DNA of 64,000 bases from Elysia chlorotica (Eukaryota; Mollusca; Gastropoda; Plakobranchidae), in assembly GCA_003991915.1 (NCBI GenBank), contig RQTK01000516.1:287807-351806 (forward strand), in the 5' to 3' direction. A program made the position numbers and the translations under genes. Shown here in pieces: positions 1 to 20,000 of this stretch (position 1 is its first letter; the number at the start of each line of letters is the position of its first letter). Under the pieces are notes generated by a model. The model saw only the letters and a list, made by a program, of their open reading frames with translations, was not told where the DNA came from and ran no database searches.

Positions 1-377
1 TTAGTATTGTATCACAGCAATTCATCTCATTCTGCTGCATATATTTCATCTGGAAAAAAATCAATTTCCTCCTTGATTATGAAGTCCATAATCTTGACTT
101 ATAATAAATTATACCTTACAAAACTCAATCATTTACAAAGTCTCAATTAATCTTAACTCCTTTACATATCTTTCATAATTTATATCATAACTTTTAAAAT
201 TACTATACCATTAAGTAGTAATGGCAATATTTCATAATATAGTTAAGATAGCAAACAATTTTCATAGCTCTCAGGAGCACCATCCCTTATTTAAGATGCC
301 TCTGAGGTCATGTTTTCTTAGTTACTCTCTAACTTTGGAAATGTTACTTGATTCTGGAAAAACAGTCAATTATATTA

Positions 378-6878
<6,501 letters not shown>

Positions 6879-9330
6879 TTTTGCGATTTCTTTTTATTCA
6901 ACACTTAACAGTTCACTTGATCCTGTAGGAAGATTTGATTTTGTTTTAAACAGATTGAAAAATAAAAGGTCAAGTTAATGATTTCTAATTATTTCTTGTA
7001 TTTTTAGGGGTTAAGAGGAATTTTTATTTAATTGTACCAAGACTAGATACAGCATCAAATTCTGTCAACATCATAAATTTACTCCGTCCTCATGGAGATG
7101 CCGGCCGCTGTTTAATTACAAAGGTCTAGATTCTAAAACCTAGGAGATTAGTAGTGTTGTATCAAGTGAAAGAATAGTAGTTTACTAAAGTCTAGATCTA
7201 GACCGATAGATCTAGATACATGTAATTGTAACTAGCTTTCGTTCTAGACATAGAATCTAGTGTGAATTTGAATGGACGCAACGCGATCGACGATCGGTGA
7301 AAAAAGGGATCATGGAGGAAGGACTAGAATTTTGATCAGCCAAATGGACGTCTTCCTTTGACAAAAAGTTTTCTTTTCAGTTTTGCTTCCACTAATTTCA
7401 GCATATTTTCCTAACCATTTGCCTTGGGTTATAAATCGCGTTTGAAAAGGTAAACAGTATGTTTTCAAACACTGTGAGTGTGAGATCACTCGTTCAGCTT
7501 AGCTACTAATAGCTAGCCCTAGAACGGTGGTGGGCAAAACGATCATCATATCGATAAATACATCATAACATCGAGAAATGAGAGAGGAATACAAAATAAT
7601 CTTAACACTATCAATAATCTAATAATAATCGTATCGCCATTTTGTTTATGCACGTTACTGACGGTTGTCGGTAAGGCAACAGTACGGCTTAGTGTTATAT
7701 AGATCTAGAATAAAACGAAGAGCTGGACGTTCACCTAGCCAAACCGTCGTGGAATTATAAACTAAAGTGCAGAAAGGCGGAATATACAGAGGAAAGGAGG
7801 AAATTTCTCCTTTTGAATGCAAAAACGAGGATTTCCTCTGACCCGCGGAAAATCATCACCACTGATCCTGATTAAGTCAGGAAAAATCAGAAAATGACGA
7901 ATTTTTGGGAAAGGCAGGTCTGATACTTAGCATGGAGCCACCACTAAAATTACTTAGCCGTCGTACCCTTCCTCCTCACTACCAGTTTTCACATGGACAA
8001 TTGCTGGTTATGAAACAAAGATCTAACCTGCACTTGCATGCTTGGGTATCAGACTATCACTCGCATTTATAACCGACCTTCACACTTATAAGGGCAATGA
8101 CTGGATCTATTTGCAAATGTGTGTGTATAATCTGAGTGTGCTAGTGACGCAGATGACTATTTAATCAATGGAAGCAACTTATGATTTATATTTATAAATA
8201 TTTCGAGTTGTGTCCCATTTTCTGTGTAAGTGTGTTTTTCCCTAAAGAAATATGAAAAAATCCCCCCCCCCATACATACATTGATATAGAAAAATAGAAA
8301 ATTAATGGGCTTTTTGGAACGACACCCTGGTAAACAGCACTTAAAAGAAGGTCCCATTTGTGCTGTAATAACAGTTTGACTGTATGGTGTTTAGTTTGTT
8401 AATTAGCATTAAAAAGTAATAATTCTAATAGAATGTCAACAGTCTTCGAGCCTGGGTGAGAGTAGAAGAATAATTCTAGATCTCTAAATTCTTTTAAAAT
8501 GTTCAAACAAAACGTTATATACATTGCTCTAAAGCAGTATTATAATCTCGAGTCCAGTTTAGAACGAAAGTGAGTAGACCTAGGAATCCAGATAGATCTT
8601 AAAAGATCTAGATCTATATCTCTAGTGCAGGCTAGTCTCGAAGACTGAATACAGTCCTCACGGATTCCATGCAATCTAGACTAGATTCTAGAGCTACCTA
8701 ACTTGTTGGGTACATTTTCTTCAACTCGTCCGACTTACATAATTATCATGGCCTATCAATTATGATGAAATAGATCTAGATTCTAGATCTAGCCAAATTA
8801 ACAGAAGATTTAGTCTCAATGTTTTCTTTCCTGATAGGTATAATTTATCACTTCCGTGTGTCTCTTCTGTCTCAATTTTTTTTTTTGCACAGGAAGTGTG
8901 TATGGTAACTAGAATACTAGATCTAATTGGGTGTAATAAGGAAGCGTTTTCATATACTGCGTGTTCTGGAAAAAAAAAAAAAAACAATCTGGAAGTGACA
9001 GGTGTGGCAATTCTCTCTAATCCCCCAGGAAATGTCAAGTCAGCCTACCACATTACACTCACACCGACCCAACCAGTAAGGAAAGAAATAGGACAAGTGA
9101 ATTTTGCTAGTCGTGGGTTTTGGGACTAGACACCTTCTGATTGGCAGATCAACGATCTGTCTCAGCCATTCACACTATACAGACGGACTGAACAAGTAGA
9201 GGGTGGAAGTTGGAATCCTGTATAAAAACCAATCCATAAATGTATTTGTCCGATCATGAGGTTCAAAGCGGGTCACACCTAATTGAGGGTCATGCAAATA
9301 GTTTATTAATAGCACTTTGTGAGGCCATGC
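6879..9330. other. CYFIP upstream flank rich in TCTAGATC palindromes
   Basis: No coding exon is recognised here. It should hold the CYFIP 5' UTR exon(s) and promoter on the minus strand; I cannot place the transcription start. Palindromes built from CTAGATC/TCTAGA recur at about 7126, 7190, 7210, 7245, 7701, 8476, 8600-8640, 8675-8700, 8766-8800 and 8913-8930. GC-containing patches (ccggccgc near 7103, gatcgacgatcgg near 7284) are compatible with a promoter, but no TATA box or initiator can be asserted. Confidence 0.4.
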
Positions 9331-9336
9331 GATCTA

Positions 9337-9367
9337 CCCCCCCCCCCCCCCCGCCCCAGACCCGGCA

Positions 9368-9399
<32 letters not shown>

Positions 9400-9400
9400 C
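9337..9400. repeat. two poly-C runs
   Basis: C runs lie at 9337-9352 and 9373-9400, separated by a short GC-rich spacer. The minus strand could form G-quadruplexes. Run lengths are probably unreliable in the assembly. Confidence 0.85.
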
Positions 9401-10147
9401 AAACACAAATCCTTTTTATCCCCATGTAACGTGCTAGATTTAGATGAAGAGAATAGTATTATCATATTTAGAAAGATGCACCTTAATCAGCTCAATGTTT
9501 CAAGTCAAGCAAATTAATATTTCATTTAGTTATGATATGCCAAAGTACCGGTACGCATTCTTGGTAAAAGCAACCCAAACAACACAGATGCTGGCCGAAG
9601 CACGTGATACCAGGATCAAGGTCGACGGTCAGAGGCGAACCGGTCTTCGCACATACACACGAAGCTGGAGTCTGGCTTGACCAGCTACCTAGGTTTAAAG
9701 CGTGCACAGTGGTTACGCGCAAAGCTTTAATTTTCAAATATTTAAAAAACTAAGCTAATTTTATAAATCATTTGTATTGTGACCTTATTTTATTATTATT
9801 TGAGACTTAATATACTACTTGGGTATAGGGCCTATATTTATAAAGGAATTCTAGAATTCTAGAGAAAAGTGTGTTTGAAGTTTTGAATCGAGAGCCGGAA
9901 AACAATTGCGGGCGTCAAACACAGACGATCACAGATATAATTTTGCCTCAGTGTCGCTATGCATAGATTGTCGGTCCGGCGTCGGAAGCTGTTATCCGTC
10001 AACGGACATCCTGTGTATCTCGAGAAACGAAAAAAAAAAAAAAAAAGACGCTAAAAGTAGATAGCTGCAAATTGTCTGTGTCTGGCTGGGATGGTTGTAT
10101 ATGAGTTGGTATAGTCACTCCCTAAAGATCGCCCCATGTCTCGAAAC

Positions 10148-10342
10148 CGACCTCTACGCATTTACGTTTACCATGACATTATAGTCGACGTGTGCACGGT
10201 GATGTTTATCATGATAATAATTATAGTCGACGTCTACGCAGTGACGTTTACCAGAACAATGTAGCCGACGTCTACACAGTGGATTTACTTTTATTAAAAG
10301 AAAAAAACGACGTCCGCGCAGAGACGTTTATCAGAACAACAG
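10148..10342. repeat. degenerate 38/42-bp tandem repeat with GACGT motifs
   Basis: Five diverged units each begin CGACSTSYRCRC and continue toward a GTTTAYCA-type block. Starts are 10148, 10186, 10228, 10266 and 10308, giving lengths of 38, 42, 38, 42 and about 35 bp. Most units carry one or two GACGT cores, for example GTGACGTTTACC in unit 3 and GAGACGTTTATC in unit 5. No coding sense is evident. Confidence 0.75.
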
Positions 10343-10879
10343 TTTTCAGAAACAATTCAAGCCATTCTTTCTACGTGTTTGGTTTTTGTTTTTTTTTTGT
10401 GTTTTTTTGTTGCTGTTTTGTTTTTGTTTGTTTTGTTGCTGCTGTTGTGTTGTTGTTTTTTGGTATTGTTAATACGCCATTTGGTGTATTTTAACCACTC
10501 GGAATTTAGCTTTAAATTTGTGGGTACATGTACTGGCTAAACTTCTCCAATCATAAGCGAGGTACAATTTGTGGTGTCAAAACAAGTACACTATAACTGC
10601 CCTTGCAGTAGCTTACAACACGACGTAAGAATATTCGAATAAGAATGCTTACGACAAATCGTGAGCTCATACGGCCCTATTATTTAGCAGCGACCCAGAT
10701 ATCTCAAAATAATGTACTCAAAAGCGCTAGAAGCTATCCACACAGTAGCGCCCTACAAAAGTTGAGCTAAGGCTGCTACGTTTAGTTATGCTGAAACTGT
10801 CCAACTATGGTTCCTGTGCTGCGCGTATGGGTTGCTAGATAAAAGCAAAATGCACACGAAGCTATACGGGCCCCTTCCT

Positions 10880-11014
<135 letters not shown>

Positions 11015-11479
11015 TTACCCCCATTCTTTTCAATATCAGTTTTAAACTATTTTCAATTAGATTGGACCACTCTCAAAACTGGTGCATAAAAACAAAGCGA
11101 ACAGGTAATGCAATTTAATATACGGAATATTTTTTCGTTATTAGTTAATTGTTCTTTTCTTAACCTTCTCCGCAATTATTATTGGACTGTTTCTTGCTGG
11201 TGATCTACAAAATGTTTTCAAAAAATATTTTTTCATTTTTTATTGTATTTCTCGTGTGTTTATAGATTTAATATTTGTTTTGGAAAGATCCACTCCGTCC
11301 CCCTGTCTGGTTAGTTGCGTGCAACGAGACCACTTTCGATGAGACTATATATCTATCGACAGCTTGAATAAGTTCGATGGTTTGGCTGCGGACCTTCTCC
11401 CTTACTTGGTAAATATAATTATTTCAGTTCCCTGAGTTCACAGACAAACTTGTACCTTTTATCCATAATTGTATCGTAG

Positions 11480-11535
11480 ATGGCCACTGAAGATCAACCC
11501 CTCCTCAATGGGGTAGTGGCAAAGATAACACAAAG
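11480..11535 (+). CDS. possible upstream first coding exon of the SLC46-like transporter
   Basis: An ATG at 11480 opens an 18-codon frame, MATEDQPLLNGVVAKITQ, up to AG|gttatg at 11535, leaving in phase 2. The SLC46-like exon has a usable acceptor (tccatcctttaag) ending at 17025, and joining there reads in frame: R, A, E, D, then the M at 17036. The peptide resembles the short acidic N termini of transporters, and EDQPLL fits the [DE]xxxL[LI] lysosomal sorting pattern. Against it: the donor is weak, the intron would be 5.5 kb, and a phase match occurs by chance one time in three. No transcript evidence is available. Confidence 0.3.
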
Positions 11536-11828
11536 GTTATGAACGTCGAGCAGATCATCGGGACCGTATCCGCCCTAGTTAGCAGACGCGAGGGCAAAGA
11601 GGGAGAGCGGTGTCAGTATCCCTACTTTACCCAGGGCAGTCCTCATGATACAGCAAGAACACACATACCTTTTTTCCACTAACACGGCGAAACAGGTGGA
11701 TAAAATCAAAGGTCTAGATTGAAATGACGCAGTTACCTGCGTTCATCTTCAGTTCGTTAATGCTCATGATTGACGAGGGTGAGGTTGAATAATTAAACCG
11801 ATAATGTGTGTCTATAAGTTTTTTTTCC

Positions 11829-11923
11829 GGGGGGGGGGGGGGGGGGAACAAACGTGGGGGGAAAATACACAGAAGGTGTAGTGTGGGGTGAGGGGGGTCG
11901 GGTGGGGGGGGGGGGGGGGGGGG
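11829..11923. repeat. two poly-G tracts
   Basis: G runs at 11829-11846 and 11904-11923, with further G-rich sequence between them. They may form G-quadruplexes on the plus strand. Confidence 0.85.
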
Positions 11924-12282
11924 AAGTAACAGCTGTGCAAAGTACCAACAATCAATAATGACATTTGAACATCTCGGTTAAGTGTACACCCATTCCTTCT
12001 TTTATAAATGTTTACTCAAACTCAAGCTCGTTACTGGAAGCAGAGCAGAGAATAAAATATGTAAAAAAGAGTGCCAAGTAAGACAAAAGGAAGTACGTAG
12101 AGGAGCTGACTACAAAGGCAGAGCCAGCCTGCAGAAGGCCAGAGAAATATGAAGAGATGATATGAGATCATCAGGACGCTCTCATGGAGGAACAGATAAC
12201 CCATGCCGATACGTGGGAGTAATGGGCCGGGGAGGGGTATGGGGAGGGGGGAGGTAGGAGGGGGGGGTGTTTGGATGCAGGG

Positions 12283-12365
12283 GAGTTATGATACGGGGGA
12301 GTAATGATACGGGGGAGTTATGATACGGGGGAGGTTACGATACGGGGGAGTAACGGGTGATACTG
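12283..12365. repeat. 16-bp G-rich minisatellite
   Basis: About five units of the form GTTATGATACGGGGGA (variants GTAATGATAC and GGTTACGATAC), each with a GGGGG block. It follows another G-rich stretch at 12225-12270. Confidence 0.8.
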
Positions 12366-12375
12366 GGGGTTGTTT

Positions 12376-12434
<59 letters not shown>

Positions 12435-12470
12435 CTTGTTCTTGTTGTTGTTTTCTTGTTGTTTTGTTGT
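12376..12470. repeat. (TTG)n microsatellite
   Basis: A pure TTG run to about 12434, then an impure TTG/TTC tail. Apparent poly-Cys and poly-Val frames here are repeat translations. Confidence 0.92.
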
Positions 12471-12703
12471 TTTTTACTTGTTTTTATTTTATTTTTAAAG
12501 TTAATAATTTATACTCTGTTACGAATTCAAAGCGCCGCTGACCTTCGAACACAATTTGCGCCAAATCTTTTCAGATAAAATCAATGACTGTGGTTTGACT
12601 TTCTTTTCTTAGAGGCTACTAAAGAGAAGACTATTTACATTAGGTACTTCGACTCAATCGCTATTTCTTAGATTGTAATATAGGTTTGTCATAGACATAG
12701 GTC

Positions 12704-12901
<198 letters not shown>

Positions 12902-12903
<2 letters not shown>

Positions 12904-15900
12904 TTTCTCAGTTGTCTTTGGAGGTCAAAGGAAAAGTCTGAACTAGGACAATTAATTAAAAAAATTTAAATGGCACCTATTATCGCTACTTTCTCAAAGG
13001 ATAACAGCTTTAGCTCGCAACAACTGTAACGCGCAACACAAAATTATATCATGTGACAATGATTAAAGAAATGCAGTATATTATCGTTTAATGGTGCGCC
13101 TGACGCAGTGTTTTCTTTATGTCCTGGCTTCTCTCTTACCACAATAATTGTTATATGTATTAATTTGTAAAGCTGTGGAGGAAATTATTCACAACTTTGA
13201 AAACCATATTATATCTTCTTTAATTTGTATAAAATCGAGAATGAAAAGCTTCGAGTTTTAATATTATTCTACGAGTATAAAGCTTTATTATTTTATCTAA
13301 CTAAGATGTAGGGTCTACGTTAATACAATAATCCAGTTAGACCAGTATTAGTATTAAGTGATTGGCTCAGACACAAGTCTTGACATTCCAGAAGGTTCAA
13401 GACTTAGTGTGATGAGCCGTCATAATGATAGGAGTCCCGTAGCAATCTGAATGAAGTTAAACTCAGACAGTCTCCATCTCCGACCATTACAAAATATAGT
13501 TATGAGAGGACTAACAATTTTCAAAATTTCGATATAAGTGGAACATAATCATTCAAAAGATCGTTCACGGAAATAAACATAGTTATAACAATAATTATAA
13601 TTGTTTGGTAAGTTTGCAAAGAAAATGTTTAAAAAATGTAAAGAAAAAATAAATAAAATGTATACTGCTTATGTGAAAGTTTGTTATTTGGTGTTGTTTT
13701 CTAGAGCGTTTGACCTACTTACCTTATCCATGCACACTCTACCATTAAGCCATATAGCTATGTTTCTGTGACTAGTGTCGATCGATGATGATAATAATTA
13801 TTTGTAAAAATGTAATTTATAAATTAAAGAATAATAATGTTGAATAGCGTTTCACAATGTTTCTATGTTGCATTAAGTTCTAGCAGATTTTTTTCCCGAA
13901 GATGAGCTAAAATTAAGACTGTATTTTTAAAAGTTATTTTCGGCGTTGTTATGTTTTGTTAAAGACAAAAATTATCGAGGTTATTTAATACCCAAGACCT
14001 GACAACCAGAATGGTAATTCTTCTGAGATGGACGTGAGAGTCGTGATCATTCGCTCTTACAAATCGGGCTAGCGCTTCATCCTTCAATAATTTATTTTTC
14101 GTTTCTACATTCATGACTTCCAATAGCAACCTGCTATCAATAGAAGTTCTTTTCAAAGATCATCAGTCAAGACAACGCAGTGTTTAAATTTGACAACCCT
14201 CAAAGGCCATCTAAGTCACCCAATTTGAAAGGAGCTGTTGTTAACCGGTATATTCAAAGGTTAAATAAACCTTTTACAAACATTTCAAAGTTATTAAGTC
14301 ATTTGTTTTCTGTTTCTATACCATCTATACTGAGCGATGAGGGGTAGGCCCTAGTAGTGACAAAATGTTCTATAAGCGTAGAAAACGTATCAAGGTATTT
14401 TAGTGGGTTGTTTTTTAACTGTAAAGGCTACGCTTAGTCAGAGTCTACGTCGCCAGCACGGTTACATGTACTACCTAAGGAGTAGTAAGCACAAGAAGAG
14501 GTAGATCCTGAGGTCCGTCTTTCCACGTATCTAGACTTCATAGTCGAACGTCTCAACCTGATTCTTCTTTTGCACAGTTTCAAATATGTCTATATGCAAG
14601 GTTAAGTAAGGTGTGAGAAGCATTGGAATTCAGTGCCGTAATCTTGGAAATCATTACTAAAAAGTCAATGTAAATTTAGGATTATCCATTGTTTCCATCA
14701 TTCTATAAAGGGTATTTTTATACGTGAGATGCGAATATACCACCGATCCGTTTGTGGCAATGGGTGTGTTTCCAAAATTAATGATTGTGTTATTTCTAAC
14801 CTATCTTTGGATTCAAGCTGTTACAAGAGATGCAGTTTCAAGAACAGACAGACACTGTACAGACTTTTAAAAATATTTAGACTGAGGACATTATATAAGA
14901 CATAAACCTTGGATGACATTACCAATTTGATAACTTTCAGTTAGATATCGATTGCCACAAATTGACAAGAAGGGGTCGTCCTGTAAATATTTTAATCAGT
15001 ACAACTGAACTAGTGGAGTGGTCAGAAGATCAAGTTCAAGAAGTGACCGGTACTGATATAAAGTGCCTGGACCATAACCGACACAGATTTAGCAATTCGG
15101 GCAGTAGGGCTGTTGATATGAATTTTGATACAGATGTCAAGAAAATTTCGCTCTCAAGGAAACTCGTGATTGACTCCGGTTATCGATCTAAGCCGCTAAG
15201 GAAATAATTATTGGGAGCACAACATAAATGGTACGTTTGTGTTAAATCATGCTATACTCTTTGCTCAACAAAACAAAATATTTAGTTGAACAGAATGTTT
15301 TGGAAACTATGAGTTAGAAGTTAGCAGTGATATTAAAACAAAAGCTCATTCACATTCTTTTCATATCAGGAGAGAAAAAAAATGTTATTCCACTAATCAT
15401 AGAAACGTTTCATAGCAGTACTCGCACGCATATAAAATAATGCCTAATTACTTTATAAGCTTAAGATGTTATTTAGTGAAATGAAAAAGGCTATGACATT
15501 CTTAAATAGAGCCACTTACTTGTTTTTCTAATAATCTACGCGTTCCATCGTCTTTCCTCCACCAAGCAAGGTAAAAACGCCAACACTAAAAAAAACATAT
15601 CACTGCACTGCTACTAACAAAAATGATTCGATCATTCTTGTCCTCCTTATATTACCTTGCTCCATTTTGTTTTCAGCATTACCAGGAACGCTAGATAAAA
15701 ACTACAAAATGCACTTACAAATGTCTCTTAAGTCATAATCCTGATCACAAAATATTGATATTTATTTTTGTTTTATGCTCTTGCTCTTTATTTATCTCCT
15801 TGACGGGATGATAAGATGCTCATTTCCGACGCAATTATCATGGATTTGCTTCGCTGCATCGTCTTTTAATGACCAAGAAATTTAAAAGTGCCTGAGGAAA

Positions 15901-17025
15901 TTTGATTTGAACACAATCAAGTTTTGGGAAAATAAAAAGCAGCCATGGCAAAGGTGAGATTTTGATTTCCTTAATCAAACTCAGTAACTGCTGATACAAA
16001 TTTGTTCAATGAATTTTATGTCATTTTTTATTTCAGTCTATTCGTATTTTTATGGTCAGTTCATTTATATAATTGTAAAGGCTATTTGATCATTTTTTTA
16101 GAATTTAAGCGCGAAACAATTGAACAACAAAGGTATCAATTATTGTGCGACTCCCCACACCGTTTCATTGAAAATAAAGTATTACATAAGCTAATCAGGG
16201 CATAAAAACTGACCTGAGTAAAGTTATAAATACCCTAACCCGTATTAAAAATTAATATCATTGGGACTAGTCTTGTAAAATGGTACACAGAAACTCTCTA
16301 AAAATTATCTAAAGTGTTATCTTTTGCACTCTGTCCTGGGTTCCTCCTTCATTGTCACTTGAGTGTAAAATATTAAGCTGACACGAGCTAATAAAGCGAA
16401 CCACAGGGTGACGTGGTTATATTGCAAAGTTAATTTCTAAATGACTCAAGTCTAATTTGAAGTTATCCATTGGAATCTTTCAAATACTGGTAGGGCCTAC
16501 TCATCTAGTTATAGTACTTGTGGGTCTTCCATTTTCATTGATTTAGATTTACTGAGTAAGTGGAATTGAATTGATGTTTCATCATGCATTAAATGAAATA
16601 GGACAGTGATTTCTCCAACAGTTTTCAGTGTCATAGTGATTGCAGTGTAAAGTTATTTATATTCTATTATTTGAGCGCTTCTGTGCGATACCACTACATG
16701 TATTTAACATCGTTTCAAGTAATTTTATATGATATGATCAATCTTCTCAGTTTTGCACGTTAAGCCTTCATTGTGCCTTTGAGAATTTACATATTGTGGT
16801 GTTTCCGAATGCTGTTCAAGTTTTAAAAAATAAGTTATGATACTGCTCTCATCTTAATTCAAGTTTTCTATAATTGCACACTACGCAGGAAAGTGAAACA
16901 ATTTTAGGTTCCTGTAAAAAAAAGAAAAATGTCATAATTATCTTAAATAGTAATGGTGATTAAATTGTATTCGCCTGACCTTTTTAACCACAACTCCCCC
17001 AATGTTCACACGTCCATCCTTTAAG
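12902..17025. other. AT-rich intergenic or 5' intron sequence with one unexplained ORF
   Basis: No recognisable gene. One open segment, 14941-15207, begins after an acceptor-like ctttcag and reads LDIDCHKLTRRGRP through to SGYRSKPLRK and a TAA (88 residues). I do not recognise it. If the exon proposed at 11480 is real, this whole stretch is intronic. Confidence 0.5.
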
Positions 17026-17035
17026 GGCCGAAGAT

Positions 17036-20000
17036 ATGTCTGGCACCGCACCTTGGTGTGAGAGCGTGGGACCAGTTGACTCAATCGCCAGGCTGAACCC
17101 AGTTCCTACTCGCAGATTTTCCAATGACAGGAGAGGTCATTTTTTCTATCCTGGAAGTATCAACACCGACAACTACTACCACAGCGCAGTCACTGCTCCC
17201 GACGAAGAAGAATCTCGGACTATCAGAGATTTACTCCTCAGCATGAGCTTGCAGACTCCATCCGCTTCTGTAGCTGGAGTCCCAGTGTACGATCCTTCTG
17301 GCAAGAGAGCACCGCATAAAGCTGAGTTTTTCAGGAGCGAATCGCAGGTACCCGCCAGAAGCAGCTCGTGCCTGCTGCCCGGGCACAGGTCTACATCCGA
17401 CCCGACCCTTGCACCTGACGCCCTGTGTCAGTACCAGGGATACGGATCGATCAGTAGTCCCCCAACGGTAGAGTTTCCCTCCACAATGTCCTCTGCAGTC
17501 AACAAGCCTTGTGGTACTAGTGCCGACGGCGGACATGACCCCGGAGGCGATGGTATTCAGAAGCTTCCCTTCTTCATGATCAGTTTAATTGTAATGTCTT
17601 TGGGTGTTTCCTCCAAGTTCCACTCCACTCTATTAGACCAATACGTGTATCAAAGATACGCCATCGACATCATCGGCAACGTTACTAATACAGCCAGGTA
17701 AGGTGAATATACGATTAAACCTCTTGTTTTAAATTTGACGATACATTATTATGCCACTGGTTTTAAGTATATGTATAATTCTTCAAATTCAATTTCAATT
17801 GCCTATCGCAATGTATTGTACCATCCATTTCTTTTAAGGATCATAATAATTGTTAGGACTAATCTTGTTAAGTTTTAATCTAAGTAAAAAAACCATCATG
17901 AAGTTTGTGTTCTTAGGTAATTATTAATATATTATTATCCCTATGTTATAGAATGAAGAGTATACGCGGTCCAAATCCTTTTCAATAGAAATACCCCAAA
18001 TCTCTATATCTTTCTTTATTGCCATTCATTTGCCCTCAGCAAAATATATTTCTGAGTAGAAGGGGGTTAGCATTCGATTTAAATAAAGCTTTGCTTTACT
18101 TAGATTTCAATGAAAATAGTAAGATTCGCTGTCATTAATTCTTCTATAGCTTAAAGAGGGGTAGTTAAAAGTTAGACAATAAATTATGATAACATTAGAG
18201 CTTATTATCTACAGCAAGTTAGTTCCTTGTGGGGCGGCGGGGGTTTGTTTTATATTTTAAAAACCTTGAACAATGAAAGCAGTTTAAAACTTCAGGATTA
18301 TCGAAGTCGTGGTGAGGTTTGTGTTGAAAAAAATTAATCACTAGAGGGTAATTCAATCGATTACTGCTACACATCTTTCCACTGTATTTCACACACTGTA
18401 TTTTTTAGAACCAAAACAGGGTGAAACAATGAGAACAAAACATTGAGAAGGCCTGCAATTTTAAAGTTTGATCTAAAGAAAAGAAGAAAAGTAAAGAAGA
18501 AGAAATACTCCTATTATGTATGTAATATGAACTGCTGTGCTGTGGCCTTAAATTAAAAAACAAAAGCCGATTTTGCATACTTGCCACTGTTTCAATTCCT
18601 CTGAGTTCTGGGTTATGTTTAGGGACCCATAGTTGATATTTAAACAACCAACTCCGCAAAATTCAAACGTGTAAACGCTCGAATCAGCAAGACTAGGAGG
18701 AAGACAATTCACAATTTCATTTTTTTCAACTACATACTTGATTTTATAACCTCGTATAAAAACGGAATAACAAATACTTCACTATCCAGGACATCATTTG
18801 CAAGCAACCTCCGGGCTCCACTCGCTCTGTTATCGCGTTTGGGACCTTGCTGAAAGATAATTTCAAGTTATGATTCTCGGTCAAGCTGTTTCACCTATTG
18901 TAGCGAATTTCATGAATAACCTAATCGATATACATATGTACCTGCAATCAGAACGGTATGCGTATATCTGTAAATCATCGAATACAGCTCTAGTTCTCAG
19001 TTTCAGTTGAGTCTATGGTTAGGGTTATAATCTCTCCCGAGATTTGATAGATTAGAATGATGTGCTTATGTTTTGCTGTTTAAGCAAATTAATACCGGCA
19101 ATACCTAGCTTCATATCTTAGATCGTCGAACTGCCTGAGAAAAGGAGTATGGGCTGCCTATCATTAGCATCAAACAGAGAAGTCTAAAAACAGATTGATG
19201 CTTTTGAGAAACAAAGATTTTCAGTATATTATTTGAGTTTACCGTGGAGGAGCCGTAGCCAACTATCACACCATGGCTATAGAGGGGAGGTCCGTTCTAA
19301 TTAAACTCAAGTTACAGTTCTTCAACTATGCTATGAGTTATCAGAGGGACGCGTTATCAAAAGCTTAACAGTTTTAAGTTCAAATGGAAATTGTAATAAG
19401 GCCTAAAATTATTGATTTCTCTCCGTATTTAGAAAAAAAAAAAACAAGTACAGTAAAAAAAATTGGATCTACTACAACACAGTGGACAGAAAATGTTGGC
19501 CATGTATTATGATCAACTAAACTGTAACTATAATCCTTACCGCAGTTGCCTCATTAGTTTCTGGACGACAGATATTGTCAACTTGCATGGAGATTTTTAC
19601 ATAATTATAGATACAAAACATAGCATGTTGTATGTGTATGATAACTTGATAAGGGTTCAAATTAATGTGTGAGAGGATGACGCTGCAGTTGGCAAAACGC
19701 GTGGCTTTTAATCAGATTCAGATGCCCCGAATTGCGTTACAAGATCAGACCGCCTCATTCTCTACCAGTAGGACTGGTCTCATGATTAATTATTACTGTT
19801 ATGACCGACAGAGACAAACATTCCCGATAAAATTATGTCTTTGATCGCTAATCTAGGACGTAGCTGTGCTGTGTGGCCGGATAATTAGCTTAATTCTAAC
19901 CAACTAGATTTTCGTTCTATAATTTCATATGCTTAGGAAAGCCAGAGATTCAAAAGACTGGGATTATATTATAGGATCAACTCCAAACACCCATAATTAT

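Noticed and set aside
1..60. A further CYFIP exon at the left edge (minus strand, after tttttttccag near 50)
   Set aside because: The frame after this acceptor-like site (MKYMQQNEMNCC) does not resemble the expected next CYFIP segment (VMGFGLYLMD-like).
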